The notes under the pieces are model-generated. The model saw nothing but the letters and a program-made list of their open reading frames with translations, made no database searches and was not told the DNA's origin. Positions 7,330-15,872 of a stretch of 64,000 nucleotides of DNA are shown here, piece after piece; the stretch's first letter is position 1, and each line of letters begins with the position of its first letter. The position numbers were made by a program, and so were the translations under genes. The stretch lies in assembly GCF_014190915.1 (NCBI RefSeq), contig NZ_JACHVU010000001.1, positions 124,001 to 188,000 on the forward strand. The letters run 5' to 3'. Source of the DNA: Mycolicibacterium iranicum. Its GTDB lineage: Bacteria; Actinomycetota; Actinomycetes; Mycobacteriales; Mycobacteriaceae.

Positions 7330-9194
7330 TGAGCGCCACGACGCGTCAACTGTTGCGGATCACCACCGCCGGGTCGGTCGATGACGGGAAGAGCACGCTG
7401 ATCGGGCGGCTGCTGCACGACACCGACAGCCTCCCGCTGGACCACCTCGAAGCGGTCACCGACGAGGAGGGGGTCGCCGATCTCGCGGCGCTCTCAGACG
7501 GGTTGCGCGCCGAGCGCGAGCAGGGCATCACCATCGATGTGGCCTACCGGTTCTTCTCGACGCAGACCCGCAGCTACATCCTGACCGACACACCCGGCCA
7601 CGAGCGCTACACGCGCAACATGTTCACCGGCGCCTCGAACGCGCATGTGGCGGTCCTGCTCGTCGACGCGCGCGCAGGTGTCCTGCGCCAGACCAATCGG
7701 CACGCCCGGATCGCGAAACTGCTCGGCATCAAACACTTCGTCGCCGCCGTCAACAAGATCGACCTGGTGGATTTCGACGAAGGCCGGTTCACCGAGGTCG
7801 AGGCGCAGTTGCAGCAGGTCGCGGCGCGCCTCGGCGATGCCGACATCACGGTGATCCCGGTCGCGGCCAAGCTCGGCGACAACGTCGTGCACCGCTCCCG
7901 GAACACGCCCTGGTACCAGGGTCCGCCGCTGCTGGAGTATCTGGAATCAGTCGAACTCGCTGCGCCGCAAGCACAACCGCGCAGCCTCCGGCTGCCTGTG
8001 CAGTGGGTCTCCCGCCCGGGCGCGCACCAGCGTCGCCGCTACACCGGTCGTCTCGCCGGCGGAACCCTGAGCGTGGGAGACACCGTCGTGAGCCTCCCTT
8101 CGGGAACCACGTCGACGGTCACCGCGGTCGACACCCTCGACGACGACCGGACGACAGCGGTTGCGCCCTTGTCGGTCTCGATCGAACTGGCCGACGACAT
8201 CGACGTGGGCCGCGGCGACGTCTTCGTCAGCGGTGCCGAGGACGCGTCGCTGCCGGTGCTCGCGCGCGAACTGGACGCGACGGTCTGCTGGTTTCGCGAC
8301 GCCCCGTTGCGGGCCGGCGACCGTCTGGCGCTCAAGCAGGGGACCCGTACCGTGCGGGCAACGGTGCAGGCGCTGCACTCGCGGCTCGACCCGGAGACCC
8401 TCGACGAGCTCGACAACCCGGTGGAACTGGTACTCAACGACATCGGCTCGGTGACACTGCGCACCAGCTCGATCGTGGTGGCCGACCCGTACGCGGAGAA
8501 CCGTGACAGTGGTGCGTTCATTCTGATCGACGAGTCGTCGAACGACACCGTCGGCGCGGGGACGGTCATCGAACCCCGCGAGGTCGTACCGGGTGAGCAG
8601 ACCCGCAACGACATCCGTTGGCACCCCTCGGCCCTGGAGCGTGAGTACCGCCGGTCGGCGACGGGACAGAAGGGCGCGACGATCTGGTTCACCGGCTTGC
8701 CCGCATCGGGCAAGTCCACGGTCGCCGTCGCGGTCGAGCGGGCGCTGGTCGATTCCGGTCAGGTCGCCTACCTGCTCGACGGTGACAACATTCGTCACGG
8801 CCTGTCCGACGACCTCGGGTTCTCCGCAGGGGACCGCGCCGAGAACATCCGTCGTGTCGGACATCTCACGCGTCTGTTCGCCGATGCCGGTGTCGTCGCG
8901 CTGGCCTCGCTGGTGTCACCGCTGAAGTCCGATCGCGAGATCGCCCGGGCGCTCAACGATGCCGCCACATTGCCGTTCATCGAGGTGTATGTCGCCACAC
9001 CGAGGGAGGAATGCGAGAAGCGTGATCCCAAGGGCCTGTATGCGAGGGCACGTGCCGGCGAGCTGAAGGGGCTGACCGGTGTCGACGCACCTTACGAGCC
9101 CCCGGAGAATCCCGATCTGATCCTCGACACCACCGGCGCGGACATCGAGGAGCTCGTCGCTCAGGTCATCGCTCTGCTGAACGAGCGGCGCTGA
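7329..9194 (+). CDS. cysNC: bifunctional sulfate adenylyltransferase subunit 1 / APS kinase (CysNC)
   Basis: A 621-residue fusion. The N-terminal GTPase part has G1 GSVDDGKST (residues 15-23), G3 DTPGH and G4 NKID, the elongation-factor-like CysN that drives APS formation by CysD. The C-terminal APS kinase has its Walker A GLPASGKST at about residues 456-464 and LLDGDNIRHGL, and makes PAPS, the donor used by Stf0. The start at ATG 7329 lies in the last TGATG overlap of the minicistron chain; an upstream in-frame TTG at 7305 inside the repeat is considered less likely. The gene ends one base before the convergent methyltransferase gene. Confidence 0.95.
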   Translation: MSATTRQLLRITTAGSVDDGKSTLIGRLLHDTDSLPLDHLEAVTDEEGVADLAALSDGLRAEREQGITIDVAYRFFSTQTRSYILTDTPGHERYTRNMFTGASNAHVAVLLVDARAGVLRQTNRHARIAKLLGIKHFVAAVNKIDLVDFDEGRFTEVEAQLQQVAARLGDADITVIPVAAKLGDNVVHRSRNTPWYQGPPLLEYLESVELAAPQAQPRSLRLPVQWVSRPGAHQRRRYTGRLAGGTLSVGDTVVSLPSGTTSTVTAVDTLDDDRTTAVAPLSVSIELADDIDVGRGDVFVSGAEDASLPVLARELDATVCWFRDAPLRAGDRLALKQGTRTVRATVQALHSRLDPETLDELDNPVELVLNDIGSVTLRTSSIVVADPYAENRDSGAFILIDESSNDTVGAGTVIEPREVVPGEQTRNDIRWHPSALEREYRRSATGQKGATIWFTGLPASGKSTVAVAVERALVDSGQVAYLLDGDNIRHGLSDDLGFSAGDRAENIRRVGHLTRLFADAGVVALASLVSPLKSDREIARALNDAATLPFIEVYVATPREECEKRDPKGLYARARAGELKGLTGVDAPYEPPENPDLILDTTGADIEELVAQVIALLNERR

Positions 9195-9195
9195 C

Positions 9196-9960
9196 TCACT
9201 TCACCTGCGCCACAACGAAGATCCGCCGGAACGGGAAGAACGTGAGGCCATCCTCGCGGCGGGGGTAGGCGGCGTCCAGCATCGGGATCAGCTCCGCGCA
9301 GAAACGCTGCCACTGTTCGTCGTCGAGTGCGGCCCGCACCGGCCGCAGCGCGGTGCCGTGGATCCACTCCAGGACGGGGTATCCACCGGTGAGTTCGTGC
9401 ACATAGGTGGTTTCCCACGCGTCGACGGCGCATCCGGCGTCGGTGAGCAATTCCGCGTACCCGGCCGCGGTGCGAACGACATCGGTTCTCTCGAAGGGAA
9501 AGTCGCGTAACAGTGTCGACCACTGCGGGCTGTGCACGAGCTCGCGGACCGACTGATGCGAGGGCGCCTCGAAGTTGCCGGGCACCTGGAACGCGATCCA
9601 CGACCCCGCGGCCAGCTGACCGGCCCAGCGCACCAGCAGGTCGGCATGCTCGGGCACCCAGTGCAGCGTGGCGTTGCTGACCAGCACGTCGGTGTCGGGC
9701 TGCGGTGTCCACTCCCGGACATCCCCGACGTGTGCGTCGACGCCGCGTTCTCGCGCCGCGGACACCATTTCGGACGACGAGTCCCACGCCTCGACCGCGG
9801 CGTCGGGCCACCGGACAGTCAGTGTCTCGGTGAGATTGCCGGGCCCGCAACCGAGATCGACGATCCGCCGAGGCGCACGGGCGTCCACGCGCGACAGCAG
9901 GTCGTAATAGGGCCTGCCGCGGTGGTCGGCGTAGGTCAGGTAGACTTCCGGGTTCCACAT
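9196..9960 (-). CDS. tam: trans-aconitate 2-methyltransferase-like SAM methyltransferase
   Basis: A 254-residue class I methyltransferase. The SAM-binding motif [14 protein letters not shown] lies near residues 34-47, followed by an acidic strand ([11 protein letters not shown]) and the NATLHWV segment typical of Tam proteins. Tam methylates trans-aconitate, an inhibitor of aconitase, to its monomethyl ester. The start codon gives [17 protein letters not shown], a common N-terminus in this family. The gene converges on cysNC and keeps the stf0-tam proximity seen in M. tuberculosis (Rv0294-Rv0295c, recalled), with cysD-cysNC placed between. Substrate assignment rests on family resemblance only. 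Confidence 0.8.
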   Translation of the reverse strand: MWNPEVYLTYADHRGRPYYDLLSRVDARAPRRIVDLGCGPGNLTETLTVRWPDAAVEAWDSSSEMVSAARERGVDAHVGDVREWTPQPDTDVLVSNATLHWVPEHADLLVRWAGQLAAGSWIAFQVPGNFEAPSHQSVRELVHSPQWSTLLRDFPFERTDVVRTAAGYAELLTDAGCAVDAWETTYVHELTGGYPVLEWIHGTALRPVRAALDDEQWQRFCAELIPMLDAAYPRREDGLTFFPFRRIFVVAQVK

Positions 9961-9986
9961 GCCGTCAGTGTGGCACCGCGGCGGCG

Positions 9987-10325
9987 TCAGCGGGTCTTCG
10001 TCGCCTGCTCGGCGGGGTCGGCCGTCCCGAACAGTGCCTGGCTCAGGACGCGCAGAACATCGTCGTCGGCGGGCGAGTAGTAGACGAAGGTGCCTTCCCG
10101 GCGCCCCTTCACGAGGCCGGCCAGCCGGAGCTTCGCCAGATGCTGGCTCACGACCGCCGGGGCGACCTCGGCGAGTTCGGCCAGGCACGCCACCGACGTC
10201 TCCCCCTGCAGCAGCGCCCACAGCACCTTGATCCGGGTCGGGTCGCTGAGCATCCGGAACGCCTCGGCAGCACGGCCCACCTGTTCCTCGCTGGGCATCG
10301 CGAAGTTCGAGATCGACGTGTGCAC
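9987..10325 (-). CDS. ArsR/SmtB-family metal-responsive repressor (KmtR-like)
   Basis: A 112-residue winged-helix repressor. The core reads [28 protein letters not shown]...[18 protein letters not shown], the ArsR helix-turn-helix, followed by a beta-wing ([11 protein letters not shown]). It resembles KmtR, a mycobacterial nickel/cobalt sensor, more than NmtR, judging by the VSQHLAKLR helix. Two near-N-terminal His (MHTS) and few other His/Cys make the metal-site type uncertain. It is transcribed divergently from the P1B ATPase and most likely represses both genes. GTG 10325 has a perfect TATGCT 6 nt upstream; ATG 10298 is the alternative. Confidence 0.8.
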   Translation of the reverse strand: MHTSISNFAMPSEEQVGRAAEAFRMLSDPTRIKVLWALLQGETSVACLAELAEVAPAVVSQHLAKLRLAGLVKGRREGTFVYYSPADDDVLRVLSQALFGTADPAEQATKTR

Positions 10326-10331
10326 GCGGTC

Positions 10332-10337
10332 AGCATA
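10332..10337 (-). promoter_or_regulatory. -10 element TATGCT, leaderless (arsR-type gene)
   Basis: On the minus strand TATGCT lies 6 nt before GTG 10325. Its -35 region overlaps the CTGATCAG palindrome at 10351. Confidence 0.5.
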
Positions 10338-10350
10338 CTCGCGATATCGG

Positions 10351-10374
10351 CTGATCAGTTGTCGTGCTGATCAG
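10351..10374. promoter_or_regulatory. two copies of palindrome CTGATCAG (candidate operator)
   Basis: The 8-bp palindrome CTGATCAG occurs at 10351-10358 and again at 10367-10374, centres 16 bp apart, in the divergent intergenic region. The first copy covers the expected -35 region of the repressor gene. Confidence 0.4.
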
Positions 10375-10375
10375 G

Positions 10376-10393
10376 TGCATGCGAATATGCATG
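10376..10393. promoter_or_regulatory. inverted repeat TGCATGC-N4-ATGCATG (candidate metal-repressor operator)
   Basis: The arms CATGC (10378-10382) and GCATG (10389-10393) are separated by 6 nt, with an overlapping TGCAT/ATGCA pair. The site covers the -35 position of the ATPase promoter, where an ArsR/SmtB repressor would be expected to bind. Confidence 0.45.
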
Positions 10394-10403
10394 AACAAGC
10401 AGA

Positions 10404-10409
10404 TAGGGT
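10404..10409 (+). promoter_or_regulatory. -10 element TAGGGT, leaderless (P1B ATPase)
   Basis: TAGGGT lies 6 nt before ATG 10416, without a Shine-Dalgarno sequence. Confidence 0.45.
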
Positions 10410-10415
10410 TGCGGC

Positions 10416-12356
10416 ATGTCGTGCACCACCCAGGTCCTGCCGGCCGAGATCTCCCCGCCCCCGCCGGCCGCGACCAGCGCGTGGACCCTGCCCGAGGTCC
10501 GCTGGGCGCTCATCGCGGTGGGCTTCTTCGCCGCCGGCGGACTCGTCCAGCTGGCGGGGATGCCCGCGTGGATGTACTGGACGCTGTATCTGACCTGCTA
10601 CCTCAGCGGCGGGTGGGAGCCCGCCCTGGCCGGCGTGAGAGCGCTCAGCAACAGGACATTGGACGTCGATCTGCTGATGGTCGCTGCGGCGATCGGGGCG
10701 GCCGCGATCGGTCAGATCTTCGACGGCGCCCTGCTCATCGTCATCTTCGCCACGTCCGGGGCCCTGGAAGCCGTCGCGACGAAGCGGACCGAGGATTCGG
10801 TGCGTGGCCTGTTCGACCTCGCGCCCCCGACCACGACGCGGCTGACGGCCGCGGGCTCCGAAGAGGTGGTCGACAGTGCCGTCCTCGACATCGGCGACAC
10901 CGTGCTCGTCCGCCCGGGTGAACGGATCGGCGGCGACGGCGTGGTGGTCGACGGCGCCAGCGAGGTCGATCAGGCGACGATCACGGGAGAGCCCCTGCCG
11001 GTGGACAAGGGCACCGGCGACGAGGTCTTCGCCGGCACCGTCAACGGCACCGGAACCCTGCGGGTCCGGATCACCCGTCCGGCGAACGACACGGTCGTCG
11101 CCCGCATCGCGGCGATGGTGACCGAGGCCGGGGAGAGCAAGGCGCGCACGCAACTGTTCATCGAGCAGGTCGAACAGCGTTACTCCGTCGGCATGGTCAT
11201 CGCTACCGTCGCGCTCTTCGTCGTCCCACTGCTCCTCGGCGACAGCGTGCAATCGTCGCTGCTGCGGGCGATGACGTTCATGATCGTGGCCTCGCCGTGC
11301 GCGCTGGTGCTCTCGACCATGCCGCCACTGCTGGCCGCGATCGCCAACGCCGGCCGGCACGGGGTGCTCGTCAAATCCGCGGTCGTGCTCGAAAAGCTCG
11401 CCACCGTCGACACCGTGGCTCTCGACAAGACAGGCACCCTGACCGAAGGCGAGCCCCGGCTCACAACCCTCCGGCCGCTCGCCGGGACCTCCGAAACGGA
11501 GCTCCTCGCCCTGGCTGCCGCCGCGGAGAACCCGTCGGAGCACCCGCTGGCGCGGGCCATCGTCGCCGCCGCGCGCCGGGCGGGGGTGGCGTTGCCGGCC
11601 GCGAACGACTTCACCTCCGTGCCGGGCCGGGGCGTCAGCGCCGAGATCCTCGGGGAACGCGTGGACGTCGGTAAGCCCGCGGCGCTGGGTGTGCACGACG
11701 ACGACGCCCGCCGCATCGTCGACGACATCGAGCGCGACGGCCGTACCGCGGTCACCGTGCGCGTCGACGGCCGGACGGTCGGCGTCCTGGGGCTGGACGA
11801 CCGTACGAGAACCGCTGCCGCACAGGCGGTGTCAGACCTGGCGGAGCTCACCGGATCCGTGCCGCTGCTGTTGACCGGCGACAATCCCCGCGCGGCGGCA
11901 CGGCTGGCTGCCGAACTGCGCCTCGACGACGTGCGCGCGGGCCTGCTTCCCGAGGACAAGGCCGCCGTGGTGCGGACGCTGGAGGCCGACGGGGCACGGG
12001 TGATGCTGGTCGGCGACGGTGTCAACGACGCCCCCGCGATGGCGACCGCCCACGTGTCGGTCGCCATGGGCCGAACGGGTTCCGATCTGACGCTCGACAC
12101 CGCCGATGCCGTGATCACCCGTGACGATCTGTCCGCCCTGCCCGCCGTGGTCGCACTCGCGCGACGGGCCCGCCGCGTGGTCATCGCGAACCTGATGATC
12201 GCCTCATCCTTCATCGTCGTGCTGGTGGCGTGGGATCTCGTCGGGCATCTACCGCTACCACTGGGGGTCGCGGGCCACGAGGGCTCGACCATTCTGGTCG
12301 GACTCAACGGCCTTCGACTGCTGCGGGACGGAGTCTGGCCCGGCCGGCCGCGCTAG
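10416..12356 (+). CDS. P1B-4-type heavy-metal efflux ATPase (CtpD/CtpJ-like)
   Basis: A 646-residue metal-transporting P-type ATPase. It has the phosphorylation loop DKTGT (Asp337), the actuator motif TGEP (residues 190-193), the hinge GDGVNDAP and the membrane metal motif SPC (293-295). A C-terminal helix carries HEGST. The SPC plus HEG(G/S)T combination defines the P1B-4 subgroup, which exports Co(II), Fe(II) or related ions. There is no N-terminal metal-binding domain beyond a short MSCTT. The divergent ArsR-type gene is the likely regulator. The pair sits between tam and the Rv0293c-like gene, which are neighbours in M. tuberculosis as far as I recall, so it looks like an insertion or a lost block. 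Confidence 0.9.
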   Translation: MSCTTQVLPAEISPPPPAATSAWTLPEVRWALIAVGFFAAGGLVQLAGMPAWMYWTLYLTCYLSGGWEPALAGVRALSNRTLDVDLLMVAAAIGAAAIGQIFDGALLIVIFATSGALEAVATKRTEDSVRGLFDLAPPTTTRLTAAGSEEVVDSAVLDIGDTVLVRPGERIGGDGVVVDGASEVDQATITGEPLPVDKGTGDEVFAGTVNGTGTLRVRITRPANDTVVARIAAMVTEAGESKARTQLFIEQVEQRYSVGMVIATVALFVVPLLLGDSVQSSLLRAMTFMIVASPCALVLSTMPPLLAAIANAGRHGVLVKSAVVLEKLATVDTVALDKTGTLTEGEPRLTTLRPLAGTSETELLALAAAAENPSEHPLARAIVAAARRAGVALPAANDFTSVPGRGVSAEILGERVDVGKPAALGVHDDDARRIVDDIERDGRTAVTVRVDGRTVGVLGLDDRTRTAAAQAVSDLAELTGSVPLLLTGDNPRAAARLAAELRLDDVRAGLLPEDKAAVVRTLEADGARVMLVGDGVNDAPAMATAHVSVAMGRTGSDLTLDTADAVITRDDLSALPAVVALARRARRVVIANLMIASSFIVVLVAWDLVGHLPLPLGVAGHEGSTILVGLNGLRLLRDGVWPGRPR

Positions 12357-12359
12357 CAT
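12354..12359 (+). promoter_or_regulatory. -10 element TAGCAT, leaderless
   Basis: TAGCAT lies 7 nt before GTG 12367 and overlaps the stop codon of the ATPase gene. Confidence 0.45.
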
Positions 12360-12366
12360 CCGAGGC

Positions 12367-13575
12367 GTGGATCCCGACAGTGTGCCCGGCGACATCGACG
12401 AGTTGGCACCGCCGATCCCGGTTCCCGACGTGCCCGGCGCCGACGCCTCGGCACGCGGACTGCCGCGCCGTGTCGACCTGACGCTGCGCCAGCGACTCAT
12501 CGTCGACTCGTCCGCGATGGCCGACATCGCGCTGCGGACCTCGATCGCCTCGCTGCTGAGCGCCACGATGGTGCCGTCCCTGGCCGGCGCGCTGCGTAAG
12601 TCCCAGGCCGCCGAGGAGCGAAAGCACCTGGCGTTCTACGCCGAGCTGGCCGCCGCCCAGGACCCCGAGGTGGCGTTCCCCGCCCCGCAGGGACCTCCGC
12701 GGGTGTCCTCGCGGCCGGCCAACCCCGTCGCCGAATGGGTCGCGCACGGCAATGTGCGCAATATCCGGTTCGAGAGCAGCTTCCGGGCCGTCAATCCGGA
12801 TCTGCGCGATCAGTGCGCGGGCTTCGTCCGCAACAACGTGGTGCACGCCCAGCACTGGCGCCACGACGACGGCCCGCGACCCACGCTGTGCCTGATCCAC
12901 GGATTCATGGGATCGGCGTACCTGTTCAACGGATTGTTCTTCTCGCTGCCCTGGTTCTACCGCTGCGGCTACGACGTGATGCTCTACACGCTGCCGTTCC
13001 ACGGCCGTCGCGCCGAGAAGTACTCGCCGTTCAGCGGCCACGGCTACTTCGCCCACGGCATGGCTGGTTTCGCCGAGGCGATGGCACAGGCCGTGCACGA
13101 CTTCCGCTCGCTGCTCGACTACCTGGAGTTCACCGGTGTGGACCGCGTCGCGTTGACCGGGATGTCGCTGGGCGGCTACACCTCCGCGCTGATCGCTAGC
13201 ATCGACGACCGCATCCAGGCCGTCATCCCGAACGTCCCGGTCGTCACACCGGACCGCACCGTCGACGAATGGTTCCCGGCCAACAAGGTTGTCGCCCTGC
13301 GTGATCGGATCGCCGGCACGGACTCCGAACTGGTCGACGCGGCCACCATGTACTCCTCCCCGCTGAACTACCGCCCGCTGCCTGCCAAGGATCGGCGGCT
13401 GATCATCGCCGGTCTCGGTGACCGGCTGGCACCGCCCGAGCAGGCCGAAATGCTGTGGGAGCACTGGGACCGGTGCGCTTTCCACTGGTTCCCCGGCAAC
13501 CACATCCTGCATGTCAGCCAGCCGGACTACCTGCGACGCATGACCAAGTTCATGGCGTCGTTCATGTTCGACTGA
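12367..13575 (+). CDS. alpha/beta hydrolase, Rv0293c-like
   Basis: A 402-residue protein with an acidic N-terminal extension (PDSVPGDIDELAPPIPVP), a helical segment and an alpha/beta-hydrolase core. The oxyanion segment LCLIHGFMGS lies near residue 176 and the nucleophile elbow GMSLGG puts Ser at 267; the C-terminal His is probably in NHILHVSQPD. The substrate is unknown. It converges on and overlaps eccE3 by 14 bp, the same position as Rv0293c next to eccE3 in M. tuberculosis (recalled). Conserved linkage to ESX-3 is suggestive, but no functional link can be claimed. Confidence 0.85.
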   Translation: MDPDSVPGDIDELAPPIPVPDVPGADASARGLPRRVDLTLRQRLIVDSSAMADIALRTSIASLLSATMVPSLAGALRKSQAAEERKHLAFYAELAAAQDPEVAFPAPQGPPRVSSRPANPVAEWVAHGNVRNIRFESSFRAVNPDLRDQCAGFVRNNVVHAQHWRHDDGPRPTLCLIHGFMGSAYLFNGLFFSLPWFYRCGYDVMLYTLPFHGRRAEKYSPFSGHGYFAHGMAGFAEAMAQAVHDFRSLLDYLEFTGVDRVALTGMSLGGYTSALIASIDDRIQAVIPNVPVVTPDRTVDEWFPANKVVALRDRIAGTDSELVDAATMYSSPLNYRPLPAKDRRLIIAGLGDRLAPPEQAEMLWEHWDRCAFHWFPGNHILHVSQPDYLRRMTKFMASFMFD

Positions 13576-14479
13576 GCGAGACCCCCGCAGGCCAGCGCAC
13601 CTGCGCGAGCAGGTCCCGCGAGGCGCGGACCCCCGGTGCCGGGAGGCGACGGTCCGAGGCCGGATGCAGCGCCGACAGTGCGGCCCCGTGCAGGCCGCGC
13701 TCGGGGGTGAGCCCCGGAAGCGGGGAGCCGGCCGCGGGCCGGTCCGAGGTGCGCAGCGCGCACGCTGCCGCCACCTCGGGTTGCGTTCTGCTGCCGGTCA
13801 ATTCGACGGCGGTCCAGATCTCGTCGGCCCCGGATTCGCGTACCGCCTGCAGGGTGTCGGCAAATCGATCGGTGACGGCGATCCGGTAGGCGGCCACATA
13901 GCCGTTCCCGTCGGTCACCCCGCGCCACGTCTCCTTCGACCCGTCCGCGACCGGTCCGGCCGGCGCGTCGTCCACCGAGACGTCCCACCCGGTCTCGCGC
14001 AGGTTGTCCGCCAGCCGCCGCGCCGACAGTTCCGCGGTGTCCTGCAACGGGATCTGCGACGAACGTGCCGACAGCGCCGCGATGTTGTCGGCCGCGCCCA
14101 GGGTCAGCGTCACCCATGTGGTGCGCTCCGGGCCGGACTGCCGACTCAGCACCCGCACCTTGTCGAAGCTGATGCCGTAGCGGTCGAGATAGCCGGCCAG
14201 GAGATCCAGGGGCATCTCCGCGGCGCCGGCCGGCTCGACACGCAGCGCGACGGTGGCGTACTCGTCGGTGCGGGCATCTCCGCTGCGGCCGCGCCTGGTC
14301 ATCATCGCGACCCTGCGGGCGATCATCGTCGTCACGAAAAGACCACGCCACCAGGCGAACAGGATGACCACGACCGCGACGGCCACACCGAGCAGCCAGC
14401 GGTCCTGGGTGGTCTGCCACGGGTAGGCCATCGCCGCCGGGATGACGAACAGGGCGGCCAGGGTGAGCCGGACGATCAT
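13562..14479 (-). CDS. eccE3: ESX-3 secretion protein EccE3
   Basis: A 305-residue membrane component and the last gene of the ESX-3 operon. Two hydrophobic helices lie at the N-terminus (VRLTLAALFVIPAAMAY and LLGVAVAVVVILFAWW), followed by a long cytosolic or periplasmic domain. EccE lies at the periphery of the type VII membrane complex with EccB, EccC and EccD. Its start overlaps the mycP3 stop by 4 bp, so the two are translationally coupled. The 3' end overlaps the convergent hydrolase gene. Confidence 0.88.
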   Translation of the reverse strand: MIVRLTLAALFVIPAAMAYPWQTTQDRWLLGVAVAVVVILFAWWRGLFVTTMIARRVAMMTRRGRSGDARTDEYATVALRVEPAGAAEMPLDLLAGYLDRYGISFDKVRVLSRQSGPERTTWVTLTLGAADNIAALSARSSQIPLQDTAELSARRLADNLRETGWDVSVDDAPAGPVADGSKETWRGVTDGNGYVAAYRIAVTDRFADTLQAVRESGADEIWTAVELTGSRTQPEVAAACALRTSDRPAAGSPLPGLTPERGLHGAALSALHPASDRRLPAPGVRASRDLLAQVRWPAGVSLSRT

Positions 14480-15837
14480 GACGGAGAGTCCTTTCGTTTC
14501 GCCCTCAGCACGACGGCGGCGAGCACCGCGAGCGCGAGCACACCGACCCCGGTGAAGGCGACGATGCGCGGGAGCGGGTCGGTCGGTTCAGGAGCGGGCG
14601 GAGCGGCGACCTGCCTGACCGCAGCGGGCTCGTCGCCGGCCGGGGCCGGCACGTTCCAGGTCAGTGCGGCAACGGGATCAACGCCGCCGGCGCCCACCAG
14701 GTTCGACGGCGACCGCGCCGCCGAGTGGGCCGTCCCGGTCAGACGATCGACCACCTGCCGGGCCGTCAACTCCGGAAACCTGCTGCGCACCAGCGCCGCA
14801 ACGCCGGAGACGTAGGCGCTCGCATACGCGGTGCCCGAGATGGGGTTCAGTTCCTGCCGGCTGTTGAGCACGCCGTTGGCCAGGCCGCCCGAGGGGTCGT
14901 TGCTCACCGACGCGACGCCTTCGCCGGGCGCGGCGATGCCGACCCACGGGCCGGCCATCGAGAACACCGACGGTTGCCCGCCGGGTGCGAGCGATCCGAC
15001 AGAGAGCACGTACTGTTCCCACCACGCCGGGATGGACAGTGCCGCAACGCCGGACCAGTTGCGCGGGTCCGTGGGCAGCGCCGGGTCGGACAGCGGGTTC
15101 TCGCCGCACCCGCCCGCACCGCCGGTGTCCCCGGCGGCGGCCACGATCACCGCGTCCTTCTCGACCGCGGCGTAGCGCAGCGCGGCCCCCAGCGCGTTCT
15201 GGTCGACGGCCATGCCCGCGGGGATGCAGATCGGGGTCGCGACGTTGATCACGCGGGCACCCAGGTCGGCGGCGCGCACGACCGCGCGCGCCAGCGTCGA
15301 GGTGTCGATGGTCGCGCGGGTCAGCGCCGGGTCCTCCCCCGGGTCACGGGGTGCATAGCGCGGCGAGGTCTGACGGATCGACAGGATCCTCGACGCGGGC
15401 GCCACGCCGGAGAACCCGTCCGGGCCCGGTTGCCCGGCGATGAGACCGGCGACGAGAGTGCCGTGGCCGTCGCAGTCGGTCAGCCCGTCACCCGATTCGA
15501 CGAAGTCGCCCCCGGCCTCGACGTCGGGCAGACGGGGCCCGGGCGTGACGCCGGTGTCGATGACCGCCACCAGCTGACCTTCGCCCCTGCTGTGGGTCCA
15601 GGCCTCGGGCAGGCCCAGCAACACCTGATTCGGGCCGGGGGCGCCGGGATCGGTGCCGGGGATGACCCCGCTCGTGACGCACGGGTTGCGCTGGGTCATC
15701 GGCTGCAGAGGACCCGCGGACCCACCGGGCGGGGTGGCCGCGGGGTCGACCTCGGGCGGGGTGACCGCACCGGCAGCGGGGCCGCCGATCGCGACCACGC
15801 CGGCGGCGACCGCCAACACCGACGCCGCGCGCCGCAT
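14476..15837 (-). CDS. mycP3: mycosin-3 (MycP3) subtilisin-like protein; catalytic Ser position is Ala
   Basis: A 453-residue membrane-anchored subtilase homologue with an N-terminal signal sequence, a protease domain and a C-terminal helix (VGVLALAVLAAVVL) ending in KRKDSPS. Catalytic Asp94 (VIDTGV) and His125 (DGHGTLVAG) are clear. The serine box reads ISGTAYASAYVSG, so the residue aligning with the subtilase catalytic Ser (GTS-x-A) is Ala337, encoded by GCG at 14829-14827. The block that usually holds the oxyanion Asn (AAAGN) reads AAAGD, with Asp237. The protein may therefore be catalytically dead. Mycosins also have a protease-independent role in stabilising the ESX complex, which could explain retention. 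The start is ATG 15837 or the adjacent GTG 15840. Confidence 0.9.
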   Translation of the reverse strand: MRRAASVLAVAAGVVAIGGPAAGAVTPPEVDPAATPPGGSAGPLQPMTQRNPCVTSGVIPGTDPGAPGPNQVLLGLPEAWTHSRGEGQLVAVIDTGVTPGPRLPDVEAGGDFVESGDGLTDCDGHGTLVAGLIAGQPGPDGFSGVAPASRILSIRQTSPRYAPRDPGEDPALTRATIDTSTLARAVVRAADLGARVINVATPICIPAGMAVDQNALGAALRYAAVEKDAVIVAAAGDTGGAGGCGENPLSDPALPTDPRNWSGVAALSIPAWWEQYVLSVGSLAPGGQPSVFSMAGPWVGIAAPGEGVASVSNDPSGGLANGVLNSRQELNPISGTAYASAYVSGVAALVRSRFPELTARQVVDRLTGTAHSAARSPSNLVGAGGVDPVAALTWNVPAPAGDEPAAVRQVAAPPAPEPTDPLPRIVAFTGVGVLALAVLAAVVLRAKRKDSPS

Positions 15838-15872
15838 CACCGGCTCACCACCGGTTCGGAAGAGCTCATGTG

